Notes: generated from the letters alone by a model not told the origin. 64,000 nucleotides of DNA from Leptodontidium sp. MPI-SDFR-AT-0119 (GCA_020726505.1 JAHLEZ010000005.1:2418001-2482000); one strand, 5' to 3'; positions 45,901 through 57,044 are shown, counted from the stretch's first letter. Numbers and translations: made by a program.

Positions 45901-47062
45901 CTGGATGAAGCCGACGTCTTCTTAGCACAGAGGAATAAAGAAGACTTCAAACGGAATGGACTTGTTGCTGGTAGGCCAACTCTTGTTGCGAGAGGTGCAG
46001 ATCTAACATCCAATAGTGTTCCTTCGAGTCTTGGAATACTACGCTGGTGTTCTATTCTTGACGACAAATCGTGTTGGCGATTTCGACGAGGCCTTCACCT
46101 CACGTATTCATGTCAGCTTGTATTATCCAGAGCTGAGCAAGGAGAAGACTTTGCAAGTATTCAAAATCAACGTTGATATGATCAAAGAGCGTTTTGATGA
46201 TAAACAACGAACAATTGTTATCGACGATGTTGCAGCATTTGCTTTGGATCATTACACTAGCCACCCGCAGGCACGATGGAATGGCCGTCAGATTCGGAAT
46301 GCTTGTCAAACGGCTCTGGCTTTGGCTGAATTCGAAGCCCAGGGGAATAGTCATGAGTCTGTGTTGAAGCCCAACGCTCTTGTACACTTGAAGCTATCAC
46401 ACTTCCAAACGGTTCAGAAGGCTTATCTGGAGTTTGCACAGTACATGAATTCGTTGTATGGCTCAACCTCGACAACTCGTGCTAAAGAGAGCAAGCTACG
46501 TGCTATATGGGTGGATGAGGGCGGCAATGTCGTGAACATGGGCGGCGCTTTTAAGAGCAAACAAGACGCTTTTGTCTACAAGTCCCAGGCTCAGTCTCAA
46601 CCGCAGCAAGTATTCCAGACGCAGCATGTACCTCCATCTCAAGGGTTCCAACAGCATCATGTACCTTCATCTCAACAAGGGTTCCATCAACAGCCATATC
46701 CCGTCAACCAAGTCCCAGATCCAGGACTTCAGCAGTTCTACCAGTATCAGAACCTTGTGTCACCACAACCCATGTATGCCCAAACCCCCGGCCAAATGCA
46801 GATGAAGCCACAGCAACAATATCCATCAAACCAGCTATGGAATAGCCCAGGCACCAATACCATCAACGTCCAGCCTGCAGAGCAGAGAGCTCCACCAACA
46901 ACGCCACCCCCAACACAACATCAAGGGTCTCCAGCTTGGCTTGGCCACAATATCCAAGCCATGTATTCAGCAGGTAGCCCGCAATCCTCAGAGCAAAGGC
47001 CACCGAACACTCAGTCGGTAGGAGGAGGATATGTAGGGCCATTTGTTCAGGGGCAGCAATAG
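42904..47062 (+). CDS. AAA+ ATPase with DUF7025-like N-terminus and Gln-rich tail
   Basis: Six exons (42904-45292, 45335-45565, 45612-45671, 45719-45766, 45815-45970, 46017-47062) join to 1309 residues. The first 796 residues contain an acidic, coiled-coil-prone region and the DUF7025-like block seen before the ATPase in this fungal family. The Walker A GAPGVGKT (883-890) lies in a 60-nt exon; the next exon is only 48 nt. Walker B CILLLDEADVFLAQR has Asp940/Glu941, followed by FLTTNRVGDFDEAFTSRI (sensor 1/second region of homology) and an AAA lid. From about residue 1150 the tail is Gln/Pro-rich (QPQQVFQTQHVPPSQ...). All ATPase motifs are intact. Function unknown; likely a remodelling ATPase. 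The in-frame GTG-headed extension upstream of 42904 was not used, since 42904 is the first ATG. Confidence 0.9.
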
Positions 47063-47345
47063 AAAGGGCCCCCCGCCTGGCTTGGCCACGATATTCAAGT
47101 TATGTATTCAACAGGTAGCCCTCAATCAGACCAAAGGACATCGAACGTTCAACCCGGAGGGCAGTTGCCATCAACAACGTCACCCCCACAATATCAAAGG
47201 TCTGTCGCCTAGCCCGGCTACAACATCTAAGCTATGTACTTAGTGGGTAGTCCTCAATCGTCAGAGCAGGTTACCCAACATTTAGTTGGCGATGGGAGGA
47301 GGAGGAGGATATGTTGTAGGGTGGTTTGTTCCCGGGCCGTAATAG
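46893..47345 (+). repeat. Three diverged tandem copies of the ATPase tail segment
   Basis: A unit of roughly 110-140 bases containing CTTGGCCACAATATCCAAG, then TATTCAGCAGGTAGCCC, occurs in the coding tail (46893-47005). Related copies follow after the stop codon (about 47075-47150) and again at about 47165-47280, the last with the GGAGGAGGATATG end also found just before the stop. The copies after 47062 are out of frame or carry stops, so they are not translated. Confidence 0.75.
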
Positions 47346-47637
47346 CAAATGTTGTGTAAGCGTGGGCTTACGTCGTATCCTTCTTTGAAACCCCGAACTG
47401 CCCATCGAGCCTTGTATCTCTCGGATAGCTATCGAAGTCAGTTTTAATCTTGAATATCTTTTGACTGAGCACGTTGTCGCCTTCAGGTGTTGCTCTGATA
47501 CTCTGGGGGTGGTTCGTGATCGCAATTTTCCACTTGTTCCTTTCGACACACTCCATACTCTTATTCAAGGTCTTGGGTTCGAGTAGGCCAAGATTACGAG
47601 TAATTTTTGTGAGTAACGTTAGCTACTCATCTCATTT

Positions 47638-47657
47638 GGGGGGGGGGGGGGGGGGGG
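47638..47657. repeat. G20 homopolymer
   Basis: Twenty consecutive G on the plus strand (C on the minus). Such long runs are rare in fungal genomes and are a common site of sequencing and assembly error. Confidence 0.85.
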
Positions 47658-47845
47658 TTGTTGATTTACGCAGGGGCTGTATTCTGCAGGCTTCTATTTT
47701 TGGTGCGGCTTCATGGGGTTGGCACAAAAGCCACGTAACGCAAAGGGAAATGGATGCGTACACTTCAAGAGGTCAATTAATCATGTAGATCTACCTCGTA
47801 GGTCTATTCGTTATAACAAATAAGAAAGCCTCGTATAACTCTCTA

Positions 47846-48480
47846 GTTTGTTCCTCCTATTACAACATGTTTCTTCCCAGCAGCCTTCTCCTCAGCAGCT
47901 TTTCCTTGGTAAGAACTTGTGCATTATACTCCTCATTCTCCCTCGCAATCTCCCCGCACCTCTTCTCATTCTTTATATCTTCCCAAATGCGCCGCAATAT
48001 GATTCGACGAGTGATAACAGCATAAGCCATCAATCACTGCATTTCAAAACCACAAAAGCCATGGGATAGCCACCATTACAGCAACGACGATGTCAACATT
48101 GTCCATGTCTCAACTTGCAGCAAAGTAAACTCTCTGTGTGAAATACTCATTATAACCCATCCATCAGCAACACCTCGTCCACCGCACTTTACCTCTCCGT
48201 CAGCTCAATACCTACCCTCACGTCCAAGACCCTCAATTGCGCACTAACAAGTTGACAACAACGAGCCTTCTCTAAGCGGATAAGGCAATTCCATCTCCTA
48301 CGCCTTCCTCAGCTCCTCGAACTGAAAATCCCAGGAAAGAGCTTAGTCCAGAAACCTCGGTGGTACCTCGCTTTCTTCCACATTCCAAACCCACCTGCCA
48401 GCTCTCCAAGCATTACCTCGCCTTGGCAGGGAATGAACAATGCAAGTCCGTACCTTCCCTTATATTGTTCATCCATTTGA
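47846..48480 (-). pseudogene. Possible decayed membrane-protein gene (weak)
   Basis: Read on the minus strand, short coding-like phrases appear in more than one frame and are cut by stops: QLVSAQLRVLDVRVGIELTE, MDNVDIVVAVMVAIPWLLWF, and a Lys/Ala-rich end GKAAEEKAAGKKHVV near 47850-47890. The order and spacing resemble the C-terminus of a CorA-like or similar helical membrane protein, but no single frame can be restored and the family is not certain. It may also be chance. Confidence 0.25.
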
Positions 48481-50530
48481 GCGAGCTACTCATCACCTCG
48501 CTTTATGGAACAACTATGTTCCGGATCCGAGTACTTTCCCGTAGCTGTTGACTGGAGAAAGGAGGATATACCAGGGCGAACATGTATTTGTATCGTATAA
48601 AGGTTATTAAGAATGGAAGAAGTGCCTTTGCATTAACACAAAGACGTCGGAATTCGTAGACGGAGATTCTCTGCCCTGCGGTTCTTGGGCCTACGAAGCA
48701 TCTCCGAAGAGCTTTCGAACATGTCTATGGAAAGCTAGAACATTACAGGCGACAATCCACATTATGAGGGCAAGGAGACTATCGAACGGGAGCCAAATAC
48801 AGCCAGGATCAATTTCAATTGCCGACAGGTCACTATAAGAGTGCGAGGTGGCGTGCAGGATTAACTCTAAAGGCCAACAAGTCACTATATGTGCGAACGG
48901 TAGGAAGGTATGGTTTATTCTGATTGCGGTAGCATTCCAATCGCAGACTTCCTAATTGAATTTTGAATCATGTCTGAAAGTGCATCCCTCGTTAAAGTTT
49001 TTGCAGCGGCTTCACTCTCAACGCGGATCTCGTGTTCATCATAGCGTCTGGATTAAAGAGGTGGACGACAACTTGATTTATGTGCCTGGGGAATATGGCT
49101 GTACCTGGCTTGAGTGCAGACTGATTTGGAGCCTGAAAGGGAACTGAAGCTATCTCTTCTACTAGGGGTTCAATAAGTGATGCCTGTATAGGCTATCAGC
49201 AAGTAATTATTCAATAATGTCGAAATTGTTTCTACTTCACGTCCGTGCTGTTCGCCCAGGATAGTTCTGATGAGCTCATGTCGCTGGTCGACAACTATAT
49301 CTTTTATGCTACCCATACTTGTCTTAGAGATCCTTCAATTGAATCAGTTATATCCGCTCAAATCTCCAATGAAATATCTCGGCCATTAATATTAGTAATT
49401 CCTGGATTGAAAACAAGTAGACTGCTTTAATATATTGCTGTGTCTCTTTGGTGCTTAGTGTGCTGCAAGCTCAGACTGATCGGAGACGCACAAAGTCTCA
49501 GATATTGTTTTTGTTCGGATAAACTTTCTTTTGCATCTCGCCTTGGATCATTCAGCTTCTATTCCGTTATCGAAATTCTTGATTGCTTTGCACTATACAT
49601 TATAAAGATCTATTTCCTTCTATTTCGGGATTGAGTCATAAGATTATAATAAGCAAGAAAAACCGCTCCTTCCCTGGCACCTGAGCCCCAAAATCCTGGC
49701 CACCTCATTGTGTGTAACTTTACACACTGAAGTTGTGTCCTACTTGTATGGGACCCTCTTATCATGTGCAGGGCAGCCTCTGTCCCACAGACGAACCCGC
49801 AGCTCGTCGTATCACCCGAATCTTGCCAAAAACCCTCTTGCACAACGCTCTTCATTTGGGTAGCCCAAGGCTGAGCATTGTCCCAGTCAGCGTCTCTCCT
49901 GTCTCTAATAATTTCAAGAGCTGAAAAGTCAAGCTTTTCGCTTACAATCCTGCCCCACTGTGGCTTTTTCAAGCTTTCCCCCTCCCCCAATGAGCTCCCC
50001 AGACTAATAATGCAGTCATCTCCAGCTCTCCACAACGATATCTGTTCTTGCAAACACGACAACCTACACATATATAAGCCAATCAAACTTTCGTTCAATT
50101 TATTTTGGAGTTTGGTCCTGTCATACATGAATAATTAACCCTTAACCCCTCCGTGCTCAGCCCATATGTTGGAGCCATAGCTCGGGACTTAAGTGGACTC
50201 AGCCTTCACCTGAACAACCACCACATAGCGAACAAACGTTGACGGTGATACCCAGCCTATAGAAGATTTCGTGGATGTCTGATCACATGTGTATCAGGTC
50301 ATGGTTAGCTAATGGCTGAGGTGAGAAGTTGTGTCACGCGTGCTTTTGCCTAATTCGGGCCTCGTAGGGTGTCTTTCTCACATGTTAAAGGGAGCAAGGC
50401 TCGCTGTTTCACCAACTATATTACGTTCTTGAACTTTCTTCAATTATCTACTGTTTCCCAAAATTTGAACCATTCTTTTATTGCTCTCCCTCCCCCTTTC
50501 CTACGCCTCTTCGATCCCCCAAACAGCACA

Positions 50531-51293
50531 ATGGTACCCAATATTCACGCCTTCCAAGTTTTTAGCGTTAACTCTCACCAGGCACCCACCTCGCCAATCA
50601 TCTACCTAATCCGCCACGGCGAGAAACCACCCACGCAAGCAGACGGAAAAGACGCCGACGGGCTCTCAGCTCAAGGCCTCGAGCGAGCCCAAGGTCTCCG
50701 CAAAGTCTTCGGAAAAGACAGCGCGTATGATATCCAATATATCATCGCTGAGCAGCCGAAGGAAGGTCTGTCTCTTCTCTTCCCCTCTGCTCCCTCTTCT
50801 TCTTGCTTCGCCCCCACATGGGGGGGGGTTTTTTTTTTAACAGCCATCCCACATCATATGATCTATAACTTTCCCCACCCCTTTCCTCTCAAGAATCAAG
50901 ACTTGACAGATCTCACCTACAGATGGCAGCCGAGACCGACCCTACGACACCATCCTCCCCCTCTCACAAGACCTGCAGCTTACGCCCAACACGGAAATCG
51001 ACCGCGACGATGCCAAAGGTGCCGCTGCAGCCGCAAAGTCATACTCCGGTCCCGGAAATGTGTTAGTGTGCTGGGAACACGGTGTTCTCGGGCACATTGT
51101 CGAGAAGTTGGGTGTTAAAGGAAAGGTGAAGTATCCTGGGGATAGGTTTGATATCATTTGGGCTGTGAGAGAACCTTATGAGACGCTAGAGTGGGTGGGC
51201 AGTGAGGGAGTTGAGGGGTTGGATGAAGGCGAGCAGGAAATGCCGGGGCCGATTGTGGGTGGTGATGGAGAGGGAGCGAGTGAGGATAAGTAA
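50531..51293 (+). CDS. Histidine-phosphatase-superfamily protein (phosphoglycerate-mutase-like)
   Basis: Exons 50531-50765 and 50923-51293 join to 201 residues. The phosphohistidine motif LIRHGEK is at residues 26-32 (nucleophile His29), and a second His region, VCWEHGVLGHIVEKLG, is present in the C-terminal half, matching the branch that includes fungal PGAM-like proteins of unknown substrate. The phrase DGSRDRPYDTILPL at the junction is typical of the family and fixes the splice. The intron is 157 nt and contains G9 then T10 (50820-50838), which may confuse sequencing. The acidic tail (EGLDEGEQEMPG...) is unusual. There is no signal peptide. Natural substrate cannot be inferred. Confidence 0.88.
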
Positions 51294-51516
51294 TCAAACA
51301 AGAGACGGCATCTCTTCGAAAGATACAACTAGGACTTGTGGCTAAATGGTTATTTATATCTCAACAAATGCGATGAAGTAGGAGTATCTTTTATTACGGC
51401 CATTATTTATTGGTGACGTTGCGACTTCTTCATAGGTGCTAGGTGTTGGATAGGTGTGGTCTGGAGCGAGATCTGAAGCCGCGAGACCGCTTGGGTTGGA
51501 GGGTCGCCTTTCCCTT

Positions 51517-51669
51517 CTACGCCTCGATGCAGTCCTTCCTCTCAGCGCGGGTGACCTCGTTGCTATGCGTTGTCTTGAGATGAGTAGCGATGCCACTTAA
51601 GATTAAGGCATACCGACAGCGGGTGCAGATGAGGACGGCATAGGTCGAGTCGAAGGAGAGAAAGTCCAT
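51517..51669 (-). pseudogene. OrsD-domain (PF12013-like) fragment
   Basis: Fifty residues from an ATG (51669) to a TAG: MDFLSFDSTYAVLICTRCRY, then ALILSGIATHLKTTHSNEV. This has the Cys-x2-Cys...His-x4-His finger of the OrsD/DUF3505 domain. The frame ends early compared with the domain. It is similar to the copy at 52876 and likely a degraded duplicate; sequence beyond the TAG is stop-rich. Confidence 0.6.
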
Positions 51670-52399
51670 GGTCTTCCATACCGTAGAGGGACAGGGAGGT
51701 GGAGGTGAGTGGGCGAGCTGACTTTATGTATTACTCAAATAGATATCCCATAGAGTACTGCAACTAGGTGTTTCTCCTAGCAAGCTAGTTAATGCCGGTG
51801 TTGCTAAAGAAGAGCGTAGTCGTATCTGGTCCCTATGAGCTTCAAGGCGACGTATACAATCCAGGCCTCATAACAAGGGAAGGACTGCGCAGTGACAACC
51901 GCCCAGAAGATGATTTTAAGACAATCCTGATTTCTAAGCGTTGAGGGTTGCGCTCGTTGCCGAATATGCCTTTCAAAGATGATTGATAATAGTGATATAG
52001 TTAGCATTAGGGAACCCCTAGTCAAACGTAATAATATCTCCTTCGATGAAGCTCTGCAAAACCTCGCTGATATACGCCCCTTTGTAGGTCGTTTTCGTTT
52101 CACCTATCCCTGGAAGATAAGTTGAGAGATTCTTCTATCTTGAAAGCTCAGTAATTTTATCTGCCAGCATCACACCCAGGGGATGAGGCAATGGGAGATC
52201 GAGGAGGAGGGCAACTCGACTCAAGTTATGACCCACTCCCATTGCGTGAAGTAGAGCCACGGGGAAACCTCAGTTTTGTGGCGCGAGGTGGTATCGGACC
52301 TGGCTGCTTGGAACAAAGGTCTGCTCTACCTGTTCTCCAAGGCTGGGGGGGTGGTTTCTCAAGTGCCTCCACGAGCTATGCCAATGCTAGATTAGAGTC
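51670..52399. other. Degraded accessory sequence between OrsD relics
   Basis: A/T-rich, stop-laden DNA. One plus-strand frame (52191-52427, 78 codons) has no known similarity. Part of it is probably the extended remainder of the OrsD-like gene read on the minus strand. Confidence 0.45.
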
Positions 52400-52876
52400 A
52401 AGCTTGACGTTACTGGCGGGGAAGTAGCGGGTGTAGCCTTTTGTACGGAAGGTCTGGCAAACGACGAGGAAATAAGCTGCAGTGGTAATTAGAAGACGTG
52501 ACTTGGCTGGCCGGTCTACAAAGCCTTTCCTCTTGCTCTATCTATATTTATCTTTCAAATAATTAAGCAAAATCTGCTCGCCTCGGATTACATATAGCTG
52601 ATTAGGAAGGCATAAACTGCAGGAATAAGCATCGTCGTAGATTCTCAAGTGAGCAATCGGCGGCGTGTAAGTGGGCACATAGAGCTGTTTCACTTCTCGG
52701 GGAAGGAAAAGAGAGTCGGGGGTAAAGAGACGGGCGTATTCCTGGACCTTGCTGAGTGGGATAGTAGTTTTATAGTAATCATACAAGTGCCCTGCAATAG
52801 TTGTAGAATAAATTGCATGTTTACAGGTCGCACAGATTAAGACATTATAAGTTGAATGGAAGGAGAGAAGATCCAT
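52400..52876 (-). pseudogene. OrsD-domain protein gene, truncated/decayed
   Basis: From 52876 a 112-residue frame reads MDLLSFHSTYNVLICATCKH, with the C2H2-like finger (CATC ... GHL), then the conserved region KQLYVPTYTPPIAHLRIYDD and a second Cys pair (SCSLC). It stops at 52538. Beyond, in another frame, VCQTFRTKGYTRYFPASNVK (about 52400-52480) resembles the next conserved OrsD segment. The domain is common in fungal proteins linked to helicases and mobile loci; molecular role unknown. Stops and frame breaks make it non-functional, probably from RIP-type mutation. Confidence 0.65.
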
Positions 52877-53091
52877 TATAAGAATTTAACGATACAAACA
52901 CTTCCTATTTCAGGCAGTAAAACAGGAGGAAGACGCGCTGATGCCTCTCTCACTGGCATATATGCGTACACGGTAGTCCGTGTAATAAGTAAGGACTGCT
53001 CTACCTCCCCCTGAGATGAAGTCACGGTACAGATATACTCTGATCACTAGAGTGGAACAAAAGATTCTTCTTCCCGAAACCCGCAGCTGTA

Positions 53092-54703
53092 CGGAGGACC
53101 CGGCCATAAGTCTTGCAACTGGCGTACGCCATTGCAGGGGGGTGGCAGAGGCCCCTGTCCTTCCTAATTGGGCGATCCCAAACCCCCATTTTACCTAATT
53201 ATCCTCTCTTTTACTATACTCTCTTTTTTTTTTTACTTACTTTAGCCTCTCTGAAAGACTTACTATGGCCCTAAACAAGCCGTACGATCCTGTTACACGC
53301 GCGCAAGCGCTTATAATGCTCTAATTAAAGCGTTTAATCACCGAAATCGTCGACAAAACTGGGCTAAACAAGTCTACGATTGGACGAATCGAGAAGAGAG
53401 CTAAGGAACGAGGATATACCTCCGAAACGAACCTCACGATTCTCCTTGCGTACGTAGAGGACGTACTACGAGTCGGTAGACTAATGAAGGTTACATTAGA
53501 GGTAGAAGAGAAGGTAATTGAGGCAATTTCAAAGAACTTAATTACACGTCTCCTCTTTACCTAAGCGATTGCTAACCTTGTCTCTTCTCTTGTCCACAAT
53601 GGGATATTCGCTCGCATAGTTTACTGCGTTCTTCGCCGTAAGGGTTATAAGCCTTGTAAATCAACTACAAAACCCGGTCTTACGAACCAGAACAAACTCA
53701 TACGATTGCAATAGTGCTTGGATTATAAGGATTGGATATTAGAGGATTGGAAAAACGTGATATGGTCGGACGAGATAAATGTGACGTGGGGTGGTTAAAG
53801 AGGACGGATGCGAGTGTAGAGGACTAGCTTAGAAGCTTATAAGTACCATTACATTCGCCGGCGGTGGAAAGGCTTTAAATAGTTTATGTTTTGGGCCTGT
53901 TTTTCGTACGATGAGAAGGGGCCTTGTCATATCTGGGAAGAGGAGACGGCAAAAGAGAAGAAGGAGGCAAAGGAGTATATGGATAAGGAGAATAAAAAGA
54001 ATAAGGCGGGGAAGAGGGAGGAATAGGAGCTTGAGACGGCAATGCGGAGAGTAAGGCTCTTAAGGAGAATAGGAGGGGCAAAGCCTAGGTAGAGATGGAA
54101 TGCTAAAACGGGCAAATTAGAGAGGAAGGCTTGCCGTGGAGGGATTGATTGGTATAGATATTGGAGAGTGATTCTTGAGAAGAAGCTCTTGCCTTTTGTA
54201 AAGAGGTGCAAGCTAGCTCGTTTCGATACGATCGTCTAGGAAGACAATGCCTCGGCATACGCACACCACTACTAAGTAACCGTTTATAATTTGTGGGAAA
54301 TCATGAAGTTTATTTGGCTAGCTAATTCGCCGGATCTTAATGTAATTGAGCCTTGCTGGTTTTGGATGAAGAGATAAACGATAAAGAGAGGTGTGGCAAG
54401 TAGTGAAAAACAGCTAAAAAAGGACTAGTTGGAGTATTGGGAAAAGCTCCTACAAGAGAAGATCTAAGAGTGGATAAAGAGAATCCCTGAGCATAATTAG
54501 AAGATAATTGATTGCGGAGGAGGTAATGAATATAAAGAGGGAAGTGGAAAGGGTAGAAATAGGAACGTAGATAGGGTACACGAGAGCAAAGGGAGGTAGA
54601 ATAGATCACTGAATTGACGCTTTACTCCCTAATTAGGACCCCTGTTAGGTTGCGCACCCCCCTGTCAAGTGGCTGGTTGCAAGACTTATGGCCGGGTCCT
54701 CCG
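53092..54703. mobile_element. Tc1/mariner element, 1612 bp, with intact 28-bp TIRs and TA duplication
   Basis: The ends are CGGAGGACCCGGCCATAAGT... at 53092-53119 and its exact inverse at 54676-54703. The 28 bases match perfectly in inverted orientation. Both ends are flanked by TA (53090-53091 and 54704-54705), the expected target duplication for Tc1/mariner elements. Inside is a single transposase frame disrupted by stops (separate entry). The element is complete in structure but silenced by mutation. Confidence 0.92.
53265..54617 (+). pseudogene. RIP-mutated Tc1/mariner transposase
   Basis: A single frame runs from ATG 53265 to TGA 54617 with no frameshift but 15 internal stops, all TAA or TAG and none TGA, as expected from C-to-T changes in CAA/CAG and G-to-A in TGG. 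The DDE signatures remain readable: VIWSDEINV (first Asp), a second Asp in EDNASAYAHHY and the third acidic residue in NSPDLNVIEPCWFWMK. Its helix-turn-helix region reads TGLNKSTIGRIEKRAKERGY. 451 codons fit a full-length member. Homology to a specific fungal Tc1 clade cannot be set by eye. Confidence 0.9.
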
Positions 54704-55841
54704 TACCCCGCCACAATAAGTTGCAAGTCGGTGTAATAATTAAACCTCGTTCAGTCGTGCTTCTTTCCTCTCGGCATTAAACAACCCTCCGCCGAGGCGA
54801 GGCCAGAAACTTTAACTCAGCCGCAGCATGACCTGACTGTCACACTTGGCATGCGTACGAGCTAATGCAAAGCCACCAGAAGCTGATGGCAGCTTGGGGA
54901 TAAGCTCTGACTCAGGGGGAATTCCGACAAAATTGACGTTTGCCACTCGTCACCTGTATCAAACTACTTCGCAATAATCTAGCCTTTTCTGTCTGTGCTA
55001 CAGTACATGACCCAGATTCTATTAGATACAGACGGAAAAGAATAAAGCGAATTAACTCATTGGTTGATTTCCCTTGCAAAGTGGAATCTTCTAGTACTGC
55101 GCACAGATAAAAAGGTCGGATTATTCGGGCATGTACTTCGTACCAAAGTAATACACTACTCTTGACTCAACCCCGATTGGCTTAGAAGATGGGTCGGTCT
55201 GAATGATAGAGTTCGTATTTGCAGCAAGCCGTGGTTACGAGGATCAGCACTGGAAGCGAAGGATGCGGATGTGGATACGAATGGGAATGCGGGAGCAAAA
55301 CCAAGCAAGCCACGTAGTTCGGCGGCGCAGGGATCTGTGTGCTTGATGTTGCTTGATATGCAGGAGTGAAGGAAAACGATTTCCTCTTTGCGAAAAGAGT
55401 CTCTTCATTCGATGCTTCGTCTGTGGATCTGCCGCCACACAATATTCCAGCGCAGGAGGCTTTACGCCTCCTATCAGGGGTTGGGTGTCGTGCACGCTGC
55501 TGATTTGGTAGCAGACGAAAGAGGCTTTCGGAATATTAGGGCTTCGTGTGAAGAGACTTGCCGACGAGGACCGAAGCCGCCTCTTGTCAGCGCTTCCTAA
55601 TCACGACAGTTCATGTCACTCACCGTTTGACATCTAACGCACGGCTCAAAGATCACTAATATTTTCTACCATCAGGCCGTAACAAATGTAAAATCAACCT
55701 GTATAGGGTCGGAATTTCCAAGTGGCCTGACCAATGACCGATTAAGATACGTGATGGCGCTCTTCAATTTGGTCCAATTTTTAATATGTATTTTATTCTT
55801 GTAGAGAGTACAATCCTCTTCATAACTCGTGTTATTAGTGT

Positions 55842-56129
55842 TTGCGCCCGTCTTTGTGGCTTACTGTTGATGCGACCTATTTCTGGAACGGTTGGGTTGG
55901 AGCTATCCTGTCATCTTATGCAAGGAGGCTGGCAGGGCTCTTCAACTACTCGGGAAAGTCCGTTCAAAGGCCAAAGTTCAGATCTAGCATTATTCAAGTG
56001 GGAGAGATAAGGCATCCGCACCACCTCGATGAGGAACGACATGCCACTTCTTGGCCATGGTTCTCTTTGGCAAGTCACGCCGTGAGTGGATTACTTGGCC
56101 TTGCTATCCAGGCCGTATACTTCGTATAG
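55842..56129 (+). other. Unrecognised 95-codon reading frame
   Basis: The peptide begins MRPSLWLTVDATYFWNGWVG and ends in a hydrophobic run (SHAVSGLLGLAIQAVYFV). Composition looks protein-like, with a putative membrane end, but there is no family match. It is followed by a second, out-of-frame hydrophobic stretch (IIIISIVSIGLYLVV, about 56130-56190). It may be a fragment of a decayed membrane gene or chance. Confidence 0.25.
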
Positions 56130-57044
56130 TAAGTGTTATCATTATCATTAGCATTGTTTCGATTGGTTTGTACTTGGTGGTATGGAGAAATGAAAGTATA
56201 TTCGACAAGTGCACGGACGCGAAATCCGGACTTGCTTACCCGTGAACGAAGTATATCAGCCCAACTCCCTGGTTGAGGCTGACTTCGGAAGCTTTAGGGG
56301 TGTGTTTAGTTACCCTCACCACAAAATACACCGCTGGGTAGGTGGGGGCCTAGCAGCCAGGTAAGCCTTCCTTCATGAGATGGAGCAACCAATAGGGAGG
56401 TGGAAGTCGTGTCATGACATGACATGACAAGAGGATTAGCCCGCGTTCGTCCCAATTGTCTCTAGTAGACTACCTCCCTGTCGATATCTTCCGCGTAGTC
56501 ATTGTGTAAGAAAAAATTGTTCTTTACACTTTGAAAATAAGCGTTGTTGAAATCCGTGACACAACATCTATAATTGAGCTCGAAGACGTATTGATCCAAT
56601 CAAAGCTTTCTAAAGAGCCCTACGAGTGAAGCTTAGGTAAACTGGACAATATCCAAGGCCTGATCGCTATTCATCTTTCCTTATAGGAAATGGCACTAGC
56701 CATGGTGCTGCAGCCGGTCTTCAAGTTCCCTCATTCTATTCGTTCAAGTTCCTTATCACTAGTTCATGCCAATCCCTTCAGCCTCCAAGCCCAGCTGAGA
56801 ATTCCATGCATTGGAGTGATGCAGAAAATCAATATTTACTACCTGCCAGTCAGTCGTGAGGAGGCACATTTGTACGCTAGTACTGCACGGCTTACGCTAA
56901 ACTTGTCAATACGGTCTTCCACAATCTCTTCGGGAGTGGTGAAGCTCGAGTCTTAGCCAGGTCACGCTCGTATGCTGCCGATATGCTCTGCTGTGCCAGG
57001 CGCATTCGGAGTTTAGGCCCTCGGCCACGGATCTCAAGAAAAAG

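Larger units (their letters stand above)
47063..50530. other. 3.5-kb gene-poor region
   Basis: After the decayed ATPase-tail repeats come a G20 run (47638-47657), a possible decayed minus-strand gene (about 47846-48480) and A/T-rich DNA to 50530. A 172-codon minus-strand frame at 49610-50128 has no domain or splice support. No clear gene is visible. Confidence 0.5.

Noticed and set aside
49610..50128. 172-codon minus-strand frame as a gene
   Set aside because: No domain, no splice pattern, A/T-rich surroundings with stops; could not be matched to a family.
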